From contig NZ_JACOFX010000002.1 of the NCBI RefSeq assembly GCF_014284125.1, forward strand, positions 558,001-622,000: a DNA stretch of 64,000 bases, read 5' to 3'. The stretch is from Undibacterium umbellatum (GTDB lineage Bacteria; Pseudomonadota; Gammaproteobacteria; Burkholderiales; Burkholderiaceae_D). The notes beneath the pieces were generated by a model. That model searched no databases. It saw only the letters and a list, made by a program, of their open reading frames with translations, and was not told the origin of the DNA. Each line of letters opens with the position of its first letter. Within the stretch, counting starts at the first letter, position 1. Below, one piece after another: positions 9,018 to 18,435 of the stretch. The translations under genes were made by a program, and so were the position numbers.

Positions 9018-11648
9018 CTATAGTTTGGCGTTCCTCAAGCGCAAGGCATTGCTGATTACCGATACAGAACTAAGGCTCATCGCTGCACTGGCAATCATGG
9101 GGCTGAGTAAAATTCCAAACCATGGGTACAAAAGTCCGGCAGCCACTGGCACGCCCACAAAATTATAGGCAAAGGCAAAGAACAGGTTTTGCCGGATGTT
9201 CTTCATAGCCTGATGGCTCAATGATCGTGCCTTGAGTATGCCGCCCAAGTCGCCTTTTACCAGCACCACATGGGCGCTGTGCATGGCGACATCGGTGCCG
9301 CTACCCATGGCAATACCCACGTCAGCCTGTGCCAGCGCCGGTGCATCGTTGATGCCGTCACCTGCCATGGCAACGACACGACCTTGTGCCTGCAATTCTT
9401 GCACAATACGGAACTTGTCTGCAGGTAGCAAATCGGCGCGCACATCATCCAGGCCCAGCTGCTTGGCCACAGCTTGCGCCGTGATGGCATTGTCACCCGT
9501 CAGGACGATGACCTGTATGCCCTGTTGCTGTAATTGCGCTATGGCCTCCTTGCTGCTGGCCTTGATCTTGTCTGCCACGCTCAGCAAGGCCACGGCCTTT
9601 TGATCGACTCCCATCAGCATGACGGTATGCCCTAGCATCTGCAAATCTGTGACTTGCTGCGCAAAGTCTGATATGTCGATCGCCCGCTCGTTCAATAGCG
9701 CAGGATTGCCCAGCAAGACTGTCTTGCCATCAAACCTGGCACTGACCCCTTTGCCGGTAATGGACGTGAAATCGCTAATCTCCGCAGGTTTGCTGTCACG
9801 TGCTTCTGCATAGCTGACAATGGCATGGGCTACCGGGTGTTCGCTACGCTGCTCCAGTGCCATGGACAGCGCCAGCAAGTTTGCCTCTGACTCACCTGCG
9901 GCGACGCTGAAGTTTTGCAACGTCGGTTTGCCCTCTGTCAGGGTGCCGGTTTTGTCAATCAGCAGGGTATTGATTTTCTCCAGACTCTCCAACGCTTCAG
10001 CGTCCTTGATCAAAACCCCGTCACGTGCACCGCGGCCTATGCCTACGGTGACTGATATCGGTGTCGCCAGGCCCAGTGCGCAAGGGCAGGCGATGATTAA
10101 TACTGATACTGCGGCCATTAAGCCATTCGCCATTCCCGGTGCCGGGCCCCACACCGCCCATCCCAGGAAGGCCAATACCGCCGCTGCTATGACGCCGGGC
10201 ACGAACCAGCCAGAAACCTGATCAGCCAGTTTCTGTATCGGTGCGCGTGAACGACCCGCCTGATTCACCAGATCAATGATACTGGCCAGCAAAGTATCCT
10301 TGCCTATACGTTGCGCCTGCATGCTGAAACTGCCTTGCTGGTTGATGGTACCAGCACTGACCTTATCACCCACCTGTTTGCTGACCGGTAACGGTTCACC
10401 CGTCAGCATGGCTTCATCGACATTGCTATGGCCATCAAGCAAGACGCCGTCAACAGGAATATGCGCGCCAGGCTTGACGCGCAAGCTGTCGCCAATTTGC
10501 ACGGCATCCAAAGTGATTTCAGCTTCGCTGCCATCGGCTGCAATGCGTATTGCTGTCGCCGGTGTCAAACCCAGCAGGGCCTTGATCGCCGCATTGGTTT
10601 GCGAACGCGCCCGCAATTCGAGTACCTGTCCCAACAGTACAAGAGTAATAATGACCGCTGCCGCTTCAAAATACAGCGGTGCCATGCCATCCATCTTGAA
10701 GGCAGCAGGCAATACATTGGGCAACAGCAGCGCCACCAGACTGAACAAATAAGCGGCTGCCGTGCCCACGCCTATCAGACTGAACATGTTCAGGTGCATG
10801 GTTTTGAAAGAGGCCAGTGCACGCTCGAAGAATGGCAACCCAGCCCACAGTACGACTGGCGTTGCCAATATGAATTGCAGCCAGTTAAAGGCTGTCATGC
10901 CCAGCAGACGATGAAAGGAAACACCTGGCAGCATATCGCCCATGGTCATGATCAACAGCGGCAAGCTTAGAATGAGGCTGAATTTGAAGCGCCGCCACAT
11001 ATCATCCAGCTCACTGGTATCTTCTTCTGCCGAGGCTTCCTTGGGTTCCAGTGCCATGCCGCACAACGGGCAAGTACCAGGGCCTACCTGTTCTATCTCC
11101 AGATGCATGGGGCAAGTAAAGATCGCATCTTTGGCTACTGCCTTGGGAGCAGGGCGCTTGGATGGCTCCAGCCATGCAGCAGGGTCTTTGCGGAATTTCT
11201 CCAGGCAAGAGTTGCAGCAAAAGTAATAACTTTGTCCATCATGGTTCAACTGATGCGGGCTTTGCGCATTGACACGCATGCCACACACAGGGTCTTTGTG
11301 CTCGCCCTGGACATCGCTTTGCATGGCATCACCGCTACCACAGCAGGATGAAGCTTTGTTGGCGCTTGTTGCGGCAGCGCTGGTGACCGTGCTTGTGCTC
11401 CCAAGTCCTATCACTTTCTTTGCCTTGACATAATTCTCAGGCGTAGCAGTGAACTTGCTGACACAGGAACTACTGCAAAAATAGTAAGCGACACCCTGGA
11501 AACGGGCGGTTTTTTCAGGATTTTTGCTAACCTGCATACCGCAGACTGGGTCTGTGTACTTCTTTTCCTGTTCAGGGACAACCTGACTTTCATGCTTGTG
11601 ACTACAGCAATTACCACTATGCTGGTGATTGGCCTGGTTTTCAGTCAT
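9018..11648 (-). CDS. Heavy-metal (copper/silver type) P1B-ATPase with YHS and metal-binding domains
   Basis: The 876-residue inner-membrane pump exports soft metals using ATP. The N-terminus is His/Cys-rich ([12 protein letters not shown]), followed by two YHS/TRASH domains, each with DPVCGM and a downstream C-x3-C (about residues 31-76 and 117-162). A heavy-metal-binding module follows with [21 protein letters not shown] (about 177-200). The core has the transport motif CPC in [12 protein letters not shown], the phosphorylation site DKTGTLT and hinge [14 protein letters not shown] plus this N-terminus suggests Cu+/Ag+. The start at 11648 follows GGAGGAG; the upstream TTG is not needed. It is divergent from a MerR regulator whose operator lies in its 20-bp promoter spacer. 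Confidence 0.93.
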   Translation of the reverse strand: MTENQANHQHSGNCCSHKHESQVVPEQEKKYTDPVCGMQVSKNPEKTARFQGVAYYFCSSSCVSKFTATPENYVKAKKVIGLGSTSTVTSAAATSANKASSCCGSGDAMQSDVQGEHKDPVCGMRVNAQSPHQLNHDGQSYYFCCNSCLEKFRKDPAAWLEPSKRPAPKAVAKDAIFTCPMHLEIEQVGPGTCPLCGMALEPKEASAEEDTSELDDMWRRFKFSLILSLPLLIMTMGDMLPGVSFHRLLGMTAFNWLQFILATPVVLWAGLPFFERALASFKTMHLNMFSLIGVGTAAAYLFSLVALLLPNVLPAAFKMDGMAPLYFEAAAVIITLVLLGQVLELRARSQTNAAIKALLGLTPATAIRIAADGSEAEITLDAVQIGDSLRVKPGAHIPVDGVLLDGHSNVDEAMLTGEPLPVSKQVGDKVSAGTINQQGSFSMQAQRIGKDTLLASIIDLVNQAGRSRAPIQKLADQVSGWFVPGVIAAAVLAFLGWAVWGPAPGMANGLMAAVSVLIIACPCALGLATPISVTVGIGRGARDGVLIKDAEALESLEKINTLLIDKTGTLTEGKPTLQNFSVAAGESEANLLALSMALEQRSEHPVAHAIVSYAEARDSKPAEISDFTSITGKGVSARFDGKTVLLGNPALLNERAIDISDFAQQVTDLQMLGHTVMLMGVDQKAVALLSVADKIKASSKEAIAQLQQQGIQVIVLTGDNAITAQAVAKQLGLDDVRADLLPADKFRIVQELQAQGRVVAMAGDGINDAPALAQADVGIAMGSGTDVAMHSAHVVLVKGDLGGILKARSLSHQAMKNIRQNLFFAFAYNFVGVPVAAGLLYPWFGILLSPMIASAAMSLSSVSVISNALRLRNAKL

Positions 11649-11686
11649 GGTTTTCTCCTCCAATACAAATTTAGCTTGATTGCCTT

Positions 11687-11718
11687 ATCATAGACTCCGT
11701 ACCCAAGAACAGAGTCAA
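11687..11718 (-). promoter_or_regulatory. MerR-type promoter with 20-bp spacer and dyad operator
   Basis: Reading toward the ATPase, TTGACT (11718-11713) and TATGAT (11692-11687) are separated by 20 bp, the overlong spacing that MerR-family activators correct. The dyad GACTCCGT-N8-ACAGAGTC at 11693-11716 fills the spacer, with one mismatch. The arrangement predicts metal-induced transcription of the ATPase. Confidence 0.85.
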
Positions 11719-11731
11719 GGAGTATTTAGCA

Positions 11732-12154
11732 ATGATTGATGCAGATCAATATACGATAGGGCAATTGGCCAAAGCGGCCGGTGTGGGCGTAGAAACCGTA
11801 CGTTACTATCAGCGCCGCGATTTGTTGCCTGTACCCCAGGTTGCGACTGGTTTTCGGACTTATCCGGCCAGTCTGGCCGAGCGCATACGTTTTATCAAAA
11901 GAGCGCAAGAGTTAGGCTTTAGCCTCGATGAAATCGCCAATTTGCTGATGCTGGAAGATGGCAACGACAAGCATGCAATACGCGAGCTGGCGCAGGAAAG
12001 GTTGTTGCAAGTACAGGCCAAACTGACCGATCTGCACAAGATGGAAGACATGCTGACACAGTTGATACATCAGTGCGCATCATCGGCGCAGCAGGCGCAA
12101 TGCCCAATTATCCAGGCGCTGGCCAGCGTTGCTCCTGAAAGCTTGAAGCGCTGA
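11732..12154 (+). CDS. MerR-family metal-responsive regulator
   Basis: The 140-residue protein has the winged HTH YTIGQLAKAAGVGVETVRYYQRR at its start, a long dimerisation helix, and the C-terminal metal loop HQCASSAQQAQCPII with two Cys separated by eight residues. It resembles MerR in sequence, but the position of MerR Cys82 (after LEDG) appears to be Lys, so an Hg(II) three-Cys site is unlikely. A two-Cys site suits Cu+/Ag+ sensing, as in CueR. AAGGAG at 11717-11722 serves as its ribosome site and overlaps the ATPase -35 element on the other strand. It probably both represses and activates the divergent ATPase promoter. Metal identity is inferred. Confidence 0.88.
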   Translation: MIDADQYTIGQLAKAAGVGVETVRYYQRRDLLPVPQVATGFRTYPASLAERIRFIKRAQELGFSLDEIANLLMLEDGNDKHAIRELAQERLLQVQAKLTDLHKMEDMLTQLIHQCASSAQQAQCPIIQALASVAPESLKR

Positions 12155-13765
12155 TCAATGCGCGCCACCGGCAATCCAGTCCGGGTTTTCTGTCTGTATG
12201 AAGTGCAGCAGTGCATCTACCACCAGGGGGTCGAACTGCGTCCCGCTCCTGGCCTTGATATAGGCAATGGTGTCTGCCAGTGTCCAGGGTTCCTTATAAG
12301 GGCGGCGGTGCAGCAAGGCATCAAATACATCAACCACAGCGACGATGCGTGCTGACAGCGGGATTTCTTCCCCTTTCAACTGGCGCGGATAGCCCTGCCC
12401 GTCAAAATGCTCATGATGGCTGCCTGCAATCTGCGAGCCATAAGTCAGGTAACTGACACCATCTACCATGGTGGCTGCGCGTGCCAGCACAGTCTCGCCT
12501 GCCAGTGCATGGTATTCCATGATGATACGCTCGCGCTTGTCATGGCCACCTGCTTTCAGCAAGACAGCATCCGGTGTCGCTACTTTGCCCACATCATGCA
12601 AAATGCTGGCGATGCCTACCATTTCCATGAATTGCGGGGTCAGGTCAGTCTCAAAATTATTGCGTTTCTTAAGCTCACTGGCTATCGCGTTGGTCAGCTT
12701 GCAAACACGTTGCACGTGGCCACCAGTGTCAGTATCGCGCGATTCTGCCAGGTCAGTTAAAGCAACGACCGAGGCTTCCTGGGCTTTTTGCAATTGCTCA
12801 TTGAGGTAGCGGTTGTCAAAGGCAGCAGCAATACGATCACAGAATAACTCCAGCAAGTCGCGCTGCATTTGCCCTAGTGGCCAGGGCGGTGTCACCAAAA
12901 TGGCGAACTCGTGACCTTGTCTGGTATGGATGAACAAAACATCAGCCGGATGCTGGAACTGGCTTTTCTTTTCTGTAAAGGCTTTCTCTACAATGGCAGT
13001 CCATTCACAGTCTGCAGGCAAGCTGTTCAAGCCAGAAAAATCGCTGTAAGTGCCGGTTGCGGCAATAATACTGGTCTGCAGCCGATCACCAGAGCGACCC
13101 ACTGCATTACGCGAAAGACATAAAACGCCATCAGCGCCCACATCAAGGATGGCACCGATCTGGTTCAATACCCCTGAGGCAAATTCCTTCAGGGATTTCA
13201 GCTCATACAAATTGGCGGATGCTTGCAGTATACGTGTCAAACCTATACGGCTTCGTTCTATTGACAGCAAGCCTTCGTAGGCACGCAATGAGGCAATCAC
13301 TGTTGTGAACAGTCGCTGGGTAGTCAGTTCGGTCTTGGTTTTGTAATCGTTGATGTCATAGTCAACGATGACGCTTTTTTCGGGCGCCTGGCCAGGCTGG
13401 CCTGTGCGCAGGACAATGCGCACCAGTTGATTCTTGAGTTCTTCGCGTATGCGTTTTACAAGCAGCAGGCCAGCGTCATCGGTTTCCATGACGACATCCA
13501 GCAAGATCAGGTTGATGTCGTTTTCTTTGCTGAGTATCTCGAATGCTTCGGATGCGCTGTGGGCAGAAAAGATCTCCAGCGGTCTGCCCTTGAAAACAAT
13601 ATTATTGAGCGCCAGTCGGGTGACGGCATGAATATCTTCTTCATCATCAACGATAAGCAGGCGCCAGGGATGTGACTCAAATGAAGTATCAAGCTGTTGC
13701 TGTGATTTGTCGTCCTTTTCATCTTCGATGATCCAGTCTTCTTCTGATCCCTGTTCGTGATTCAT
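12155..13765 (-). CDS. HD-GYP response regulator (REC-DUF3369-HD-GYP)
   Basis: The 536-residue cytoplasmic protein has an N-terminal receiver domain (LLIVDDEEDIHAV, phospho-acceptor Asp in LILLDVVME, conserved Lys in YKTKTEL), a middle DUF3369 GAF-like region, and a C-terminal HD-GYP phosphodiesterase domain. The latter has HDVGKVATPD and HHEHFDGQGYP, the metal-binding and GYP signatures for c-di-GMP hydrolysis. It should lower c-di-GMP when phosphorylated by an unlinked histidine kinase. The stop abuts the merR stop with no gap (TGATCA at 12152-12157), so the two convergent messages overlap beyond the genes. Domain call is firm; the signal is unknown. Confidence 0.93.
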   Translation of the reverse strand: MNHEQGSEEDWIIEDEKDDKSQQQLDTSFESHPWRLLIVDDEEDIHAVTRLALNNIVFKGRPLEIFSAHSASEAFEILSKENDINLILLDVVMETDDAGLLLVKRIREELKNQLVRIVLRTGQPGQAPEKSVIVDYDINDYKTKTELTTQRLFTTVIASLRAYEGLLSIERSRIGLTRILQASANLYELKSLKEFASGVLNQIGAILDVGADGVLCLSRNAVGRSGDRLQTSIIAATGTYSDFSGLNSLPADCEWTAIVEKAFTEKKSQFQHPADVLFIHTRQGHEFAILVTPPWPLGQMQRDLLELFCDRIAAAFDNRYLNEQLQKAQEASVVALTDLAESRDTDTGGHVQRVCKLTNAIASELKKRNNFETDLTPQFMEMVGIASILHDVGKVATPDAVLLKAGGHDKRERIIMEYHALAGETVLARAATMVDGVSYLTYGSQIAGSHHEHFDGQGYPRQLKGEEIPLSARIVAVVDVFDALLHRRPYKEPWTLADTIAYIKARSGTQFDPLVVDALLHFIQTENPDWIAGGAH

Positions 13766-13847
13766 ACACTCCCCCGATCAATTATACTGACTTGGCCGAA
13801 CTGTATTGCTAAGCTGACTGATTGTAATCGAAATAAATAAAAAATAA

Positions 13848-14663
13848 TTATTCCAGCATCTTTTCTGCCTCTGCCTTGCTAACGTATCTATTCAAGAGCC
13901 GTAACATGGTGCCATCCTTGATCATGGCTTGCAGTAATTGATTCCATCTCTGGGCTTCTGCTTCCGGGAAATTTTTCCGGGTGAGCGCCAGATGCGCATA
14001 GCCTTTCAGGGTTTCCGGGCTCCAGTCTATGGCTTTGTATTTGCTTTCCATTTGCGCCCTGTCCAGGTAAGCGTTATAGATCAGTGGCAAGCCTATGACC
14101 GCATCAAAGCGCCGTGCTTCCAGCATGGCATATAGTCGCTCGCTGTCATTGACATCGACCACGCGGTTTAACTTGCGCAATTGCTGGACGAAAGCTTCGT
14201 TATAACCATGGTTGAAACTGCGCACTGCACCCAGGAATAAATTATCCTGTTTCAGAAAGTCTTCCTGAGAATTGACGGTGACGGCCTTGTCCTTGTGGAT
14301 GACAACTTGCAGTCGCGACTGCAGATAGGGAAAAAGCCAGAATTTCTCAGCGCGCTCAGCAGTCTTCAAGGCCGACAAGGTCATATCAACCCGGCCAGCC
14401 TCAATCTCGTGCCAGGTACGGGAGCGGGGCAATACAGGTGTCTCGAATTTGCAACCACTGCGCAAGGAAAATTCATCGGCCATATCCTTATCCAGGCCCA
14501 CACCTGCACGATAGAATTGCCCCAGTTCTTGCAAGGCCAGAACAATAGGGCGGGAAGGGCATTGTGGCAGATTCTGCGCCTGCAGCAATGCACTGAAACT
14601 CAATAAATACAAGCATGAAATGCTACGCAGCATCAGCGTCTTTTGTGCAGCCATGCCAGACAT
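13848..14663 (-). CDS. Periplasmic substrate-binding protein (SBP_bac_3 type)
   Basis: The 271-residue product carries a signal peptide ending near LLQAQ (about residue 30) and a type 2 periplasmic-binding fold typical of polar amino-acid binding proteins. Recognisable parts include GVGLDKDMADEF, DMTLSALKTAERAEKFWL and RRFDAVIGLPLIYNAYL. No permease or ATPase gene adjoins, so it may be an orphan sensor-like binding protein rather than a transporter part. GGAG precedes the ATG at 14663. It lies 82 bp downstream of the HD-GYP gene on the same strand but with a separate start region. Ligand unknown. Confidence 0.8.
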   Translation of the reverse strand: MSGMAAQKTLMLRSISCLYLLSFSALLQAQNLPQCPSRPIVLALQELGQFYRAGVGLDKDMADEFSLRSGCKFETPVLPRSRTWHEIEAGRVDMTLSALKTAERAEKFWLFPYLQSRLQVVIHKDKAVTVNSQEDFLKQDNLFLGAVRSFNHGYNEAFVQQLRKLNRVVDVNDSERLYAMLEARRFDAVIGLPLIYNAYLDRAQMESKYKAIDWSPETLKGYAHLALTRKNFPEAEAQRWNQLLQAMIKDGTMLRLLNRYVSKAEAEKMLE

Positions 14664-14785
14664 GGTGTCTCCAGTAAAAGGTCAACTTTGTGCGATCAGC
14701 AACCAAGGCATACTACTCCTGTCCTGTAATTTAGCAGATAGCAGCTGGATTAACCACCCCAGACAGATAGGGAGATTGGTTGATG

Positions 14786-15409
14786 CTAACAAACCCGGCT
14801 TAATACCATCTCAACGATCATGGTTTCTGCTTCTGTAAAATCATTTTCATCCAGAGGGCTATGCCCCAGAACCAGACTCATCTGTGCTGCAAAGTCAGCA
14901 TAGGATTGCGTCATGGCCCAAATGGCGAACAAGAGATGTGTGGTATTGACGGCAGCAATTTTTCCAGCCGCCATCCAGGCTTCAAAAACGGCGATGTCTT
15001 TTTGCAATAAGGGCAGAATTTTATTGCGCATGGTTTCAGCATAGACAGGTGCACCACTGATGACTTCCATCGCATATACACGCGATGCCTGCGGTTGCTC
15101 ACGCGAAAAGCGCAGCTTGGCGCGTATGTAATTGCGTAACAGCGTCGCCGGGTCTTGCTCGGGATCTGCCAGGATATTCATGCGATCCAGCCATTGATCC
15201 AGCACCTGGTCCAGCACCTTTTCATAAAGGATTTGTTTGGTAGGGAAGTAGTACAGCAAATTCTGTTTTGAAAGACCCGCACGTTCAGCAATCGACGCCA
15301 GCGCCGTACCTGCATAACCGGCCTCGGCAAATACTTCGACAGCCGCCTGCATGATGCGTGCTTCCAGCGCATCGCGTGAGCGCGTGAGTTTATCCGGCGC
15401 TCTATCCAT
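14786..15409 (-). CDS. rutR: RutR-like TetR-family regulator of pyrimidine use
   Basis: The 207-residue protein has a TetR HTH at about residues 20-60 (FAEAGYAGTALASIAERAGLS, then LLYYFPTK) and a C-terminal ligand domain strongly like E. coli RutR: PQASRVYAMEVISGAP and LLFAIWAMTQSYADFAAQ align with the RutR counterparts. E. coli RutR binds uracil and thymine and represses pyrimidine catabolism. Its start overlaps the end of the upstream MocR gene by 8 bases, so both form one operon. The RutR-type palindrome at 17077-17092, just before the divergent pathway genes, supports local control of the reductive pathway. Symbol is by homology; the E. coli pathway it controls is the different Rut route. 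Confidence 0.85.
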   Translation of the reverse strand: MDRAPDKLTRSRDALEARIMQAAVEVFAEAGYAGTALASIAERAGLSKQNLLYYFPTKQILYEKVLDQVLDQWLDRMNILADPEQDPATLLRNYIRAKLRFSREQPQASRVYAMEVISGAPVYAETMRNKILPLLQKDIAVFEAWMAAGKIAAVNTTHLLFAIWAMTQSYADFAAQMSLVLGHSPLDENDFTEAETMIVEMVLSRVC

Positions 15410-16844
15410 GGCGCTGCTTCATCAAAAAGGTTTTCAAGGCATCTGAATTGCTATAAGCAATATTGAAACGGAACCAGGGGTGGTCGCTGGCGCGCAAGCT
15501 AAAGAATTCGTCGGGTGCCAGCAAGATGCCTTCCTGTAAAGCCTGGCGTGAAATTTCGCCGGCATTAGCCTTGCTGTCTTTCCAGCCCGCACTGATGAAC
15601 ATGCCGCCGCGCGGTTCTGCCAGGGGTGTGAGACCTGCCGCCAATAGCATGTCCATGCTGGCATTGCGTGATGTTTCCAACTGGCGTTTCAATTTTTCCA
15701 GCATACGCCGGTACAGGCGCGAGCTGATCGCATGCAGCACGGCGCGTTCATTGATTTCAGATGTCGTCAAACCGGCCAACATCTTTACCCGCAAAAGTTC
15801 ACCAATTAACGAATGCGATGCGCAGACTGAGCCAACACGCAGCGTTGGGGAGAGTGTCTTGGAAAAACTGCCCACCCGTATCACGCGGCGCAAACCGTCC
15901 ATCGCCGCCAGCGAGGGCTCTGGTCGCGGGCATAGCTCTCGGTAGATATCATCTTCCACCAGCCAAAAATCAAACTGTTCTGCCAGAGCCAGCAAGCGGT
16001 GCGCCTGTGCCTGGCTCAGGCTGGTGCCCAGCGGGTTTTGCAAGACCGTATTCACAAACATCAGCTTGGGCTGGTGCAACAAGGCTTTTTCCATCAGGCT
16101 GTCGAGATTCAGACCTTTTTCATCACGGGCTATGCCTATAGGTATGCAGCCGTGATGGCGTATCAGGGATAGCAGATTGCTATAACCGGGGTCTTCAACC
16201 AGTACAGCGTCGCCGGGTTTGCAGAGCGTGCGCAGGATAAGGTCAAAGCCGTGAGTAGCACCATGGGTCAGCAATATCTGTTCAGAATCAACACTGAACA
16301 GTTCCTGCGACAGGCTGCTGGCCAAATGCTGGCGCAGGCTGGGGAAACCCAGAGGGTTACCATAGCCACGCAGGCGCTGGGTAGGGATGCGCATAGATTG
16401 CTTCAGGGCATCCAGCAAAATATCGTCGCCATACCATTCAGGCGGCAACCATCCTGAGCCTACGGGCAGGGCGCTCGACACGCCAGAATACAAATCGGGG
16501 CTCAAGGCATCCAGCGCGCTGGGTATGACGGCTTGCGCCATAGGCTGCGGTGTACATGCCGGTTTGGTGACAAAATAACCAGAGCCGCGACGTGAACTCA
16601 GCAAGCCGAGGGTAATCAGGCGCTCGTAAGATTCCACAACTGTAAAGGTACTTACCGCATTGCATTTGGCAAATTGCCGCACAGAAGGCATCTTGCTGCC
16701 CTGCGCTAGATCGTTCTGGCGCACCAGACGGCTTACTTCCTGCACGATCTGTTCGACCAGGCTGGCTTGGCGGCTGCGTTCCAGTGACAGTTGCGGCCAG
16801 ATGGGGCTTTGTTCTACTTCCTGCACTTCTTTTACGGCGTCCAT
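15402..16844 (-). CDS. MocR-type regulator (GntR HTH fused to aminotransferase fold)
   Basis: The 480-residue protein joins an N-terminal winged HTH of the GntR family (residues 25-95, including SKMPSVRQFAKCNAVSTFTV) to a class I aminotransferase-fold domain. PLP contacts are visible: VEDPGYSN, VEDDIYREL (Asp contacting PLP N1) and the Schiff-base lysine in RVGSFSKTLSP. MocR proteins sense amino compounds through PLP; here a beta-alanine-like effector is plausible because it is divergent from beta-alanine aminotransferase. GGAG precedes the ATG. It is followed by the overlapping rutR-like gene. A 26-bp imperfect inverted repeat occupies the divergent promoter region. Family is firm, effector inferred. 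Confidence 0.88.
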   Translation of the reverse strand: MDAVKEVQEVEQSPIWPQLSLERSRQASLVEQIVQEVSRLVRQNDLAQGSKMPSVRQFAKCNAVSTFTVVESYERLITLGLLSSRRGSGYFVTKPACTPQPMAQAVIPSALDALSPDLYSGVSSALPVGSGWLPPEWYGDDILLDALKQSMRIPTQRLRGYGNPLGFPSLRQHLASSLSQELFSVDSEQILLTHGATHGFDLILRTLCKPGDAVLVEDPGYSNLLSLIRHHGCIPIGIARDEKGLNLDSLMEKALLHQPKLMFVNTVLQNPLGTSLSQAQAHRLLALAEQFDFWLVEDDIYRELCPRPEPSLAAMDGLRRVIRVGSFSKTLSPTLRVGSVCASHSLIGELLRVKMLAGLTTSEINERAVLHAISSRLYRRMLEKLKRQLETSRNASMDMLLAAGLTPLAEPRGGMFISAGWKDSKANAGEISRQALQEGILLAPDEFFSLRASDHPWFRFNIAYSNSDALKTFLMKQRHG

Positions 16845-16874
16845 GCTTGCTCCTTGCTAAACACACAAAATCTG

Positions 16875-16978
16875 TGGAACTTGCACAAAATCGTTCCAGC
16901 AAGAAACAGCGACGAAGACAGTACGAATAGTACGGCTAGGAGCTGTGACGCAGCTGGGGCGGTTTTGTGTAAGTTCCA
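16875..16978. promoter_or_regulatory. Large inverted repeat in the MocR/aminotransferase promoter region
   Basis: A 26-base arm at 16875-16900 (TGGAACTTGCACAAAA then cCGnnCCAGC-like sequence) is inverted at 16953-16978 with 22 of 26 matches and a 52-bp spacer. The spacer holds two smaller dyads, GTAC-gaata-GTAC and AGCTG-tgacg-CAGCT. Candidate MocR binding sites arranged to serve both divergent promoters. Confidence 0.6.
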
Positions 16979-17076
16979 GCACAACTGTGTTGCTTTGGCT
17001 ACCAATACGGTTGGATGAAATTAAACTGGCTGTATATGTCATTACTGCATATGCTTATTTAGCATTTCAGCATATT

Positions 17077-17092
17077 TTTACCACTTGGTAAA
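17077..17092. promoter_or_regulatory. RutR-type operator before the pyrimidine catabolic genes
   Basis: TTTACCA-CT-TGGTAAA is a perfect inverted repeat with a 2-bp spacer. It differs from the E. coli RutR consensus TTGACCA-N2-TGGTCAA only at one symmetric position per arm. It ends 19 bases before the aminotransferase start, where a bound repressor would block the promoter or initiation. Confidence 0.75.
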
Positions 17093-17111
17093 TTGTTTTC
17101 AGGAGAAGCCC

Positions 17112-18422
17112 ATGCTCAGCAAACAACAACTTAATTCCTACTGGATGCCTTTCACGGCCAACCGTGACTTTAAAGAGGCCCCGCGCCTGGTGGCTTCTGC
17201 CTCTGGCATGTACTACCGTGACCAGAATGGCCGCGAGATACTTGATGGTACGGCAGGCCTGTGGTGCGTGCCACTGGGCCATTCCCACCCAACTGTGGTG
17301 AAAGCGGTACAGGAATCGGTAGCGACCCTGGATTACGCACCTGCCTTCCAGATAGGCCACCCGCAAGCCTTCGAGCTGGCAGAACAGTTGATCGACTATA
17401 GTGGCAACAGATTTGGCCAGGTGTTTTATACAAACTCTGGCTCTGAAGCGGTCGATACTGCCATGAAAATGGTGCTGGCCTACCACCGCAGCCGCGGTGA
17501 AGCACAGCGCACACGCTTTATCAGCCGCGAACGTGGCTACCACGGCGTCGGTTTCGGCGGCATGTCGCTCGGCGGCTTGCCAGCCAACCGCAAACAGTTT
17601 GGCACCTTGCTGGCCGGTGTTGATTACCTGCCGCACACGCACAACCTGGAAAAAAATGCCTTCACCCGTGGCTTGCCAGAATACGGCACCCACCTGGCAG
17701 ATGAACTAGAGCGAATTATCGCGCTGCATGACATATCCACCATCGCTGCCGTCATCGTTGAACCACTGGCAGGTTCTGCTGGCGTCATCCTGCCATCAAA
17801 AGGATATCTGAAACGCCTGCGCGAACTGTGCGACAAGCATGGCATCCTGCTGATATTTGATGAAGTCATCACCGGCTTTGGCCGCATGGCAACGCCATTT
17901 GCATCTGACTTCTTTGATGTTACACCTGACCTGATGACCACAGCCAAAGGCCTGACCAATGGTGTCGTGCCCATGGGTGCTGTATTTAGCCACCAAAAGA
18001 TTTACGATTCACTGATGGCTGGCCCGGCAGGGATAGAACTGTTCCATGGCTACACCTATTCCGGACATCCACTGGCGGTTGCTGCTGGCCTGGCTTCGCT
18101 GAAAGTCTTCAAGGAAGAAAAAATACTGGAACACGCACAAAGCATGACCGCCTATTGGGAAGACGGCCTGCATTCCTTAAAAGGCCTGCCGCACGTCATA
18201 GACTTGCGCAATGTCGGCCTGATTGGCGCGATAGAGCTGGAATCCATGCCAGGCAAAGTCGGCGCACGCGCCATGGCAGCCTACAAAAAAGCCTTTGCTG
18301 AAGGTGTCTTGGTACGCACGACTGGCGACATCATCGCCATGTCACCTCCATTGATACTGGAGAAAAAACACGTAGACCAGCTGTTCGGCAAATTGCACGA
18401 CATTTTGAAACACCTAGATTAA
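17112..18422 (+). CDS. Beta-alanine (omega-amino acid):pyruvate aminotransferase
   Basis: The 436-residue class III PLP aminotransferase moves the amino group of beta-alanine (or beta-aminoisobutyrate) to pyruvate, giving malonate semialdehyde (or its methyl form) and alanine. It starts with [16 protein letters not shown], as in Pseudomonas omega-amino acid aminotransferase, and has [11 protein letters not shown] (phosphate contacts), [12 protein letters not shown] (Asp to the PLP ring) and TTAKGLTNG with the Schiff-base Lys. Start 17112 follows AGGAGA; the earlier in-frame TTG lies inside the RutR-type operator. First gene of the pyrimidine/beta-alanine set, 13 bp before the semialdehyde dehydrogenase. 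Confident. Confidence 0.92.
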   Translation: MLSKQQLNSYWMPFTANRDFKEAPRLVASASGMYYRDQNGREILDGTAGLWCVPLGHSHPTVVKAVQESVATLDYAPAFQIGHPQAFELAEQLIDYSGNRFGQVFYTNSGSEAVDTAMKMVLAYHRSRGEAQRTRFISRERGYHGVGFGGMSLGGLPANRKQFGTLLAGVDYLPHTHNLEKNAFTRGLPEYGTHLADELERIIALHDISTIAAVIVEPLAGSAGVILPSKGYLKRLRELCDKHGILLIFDEVITGFGRMATPFASDFFDVTPDLMTTAKGLTNGVVPMGAVFSHQKIYDSLMAGPAGIELFHGYTYSGHPLAVAAGLASLKVFKEEKILEHAQSMTAYWEDGLHSLKGLPHVIDLRNVGLIGAIELESMPGKVGARAMAAYKKAFAEGVLVRTTGDIIAMSPPLILEKKHVDQLFGKLHDILKHLD

Positions 18423-18435
18423 TCCGGCGAACATC

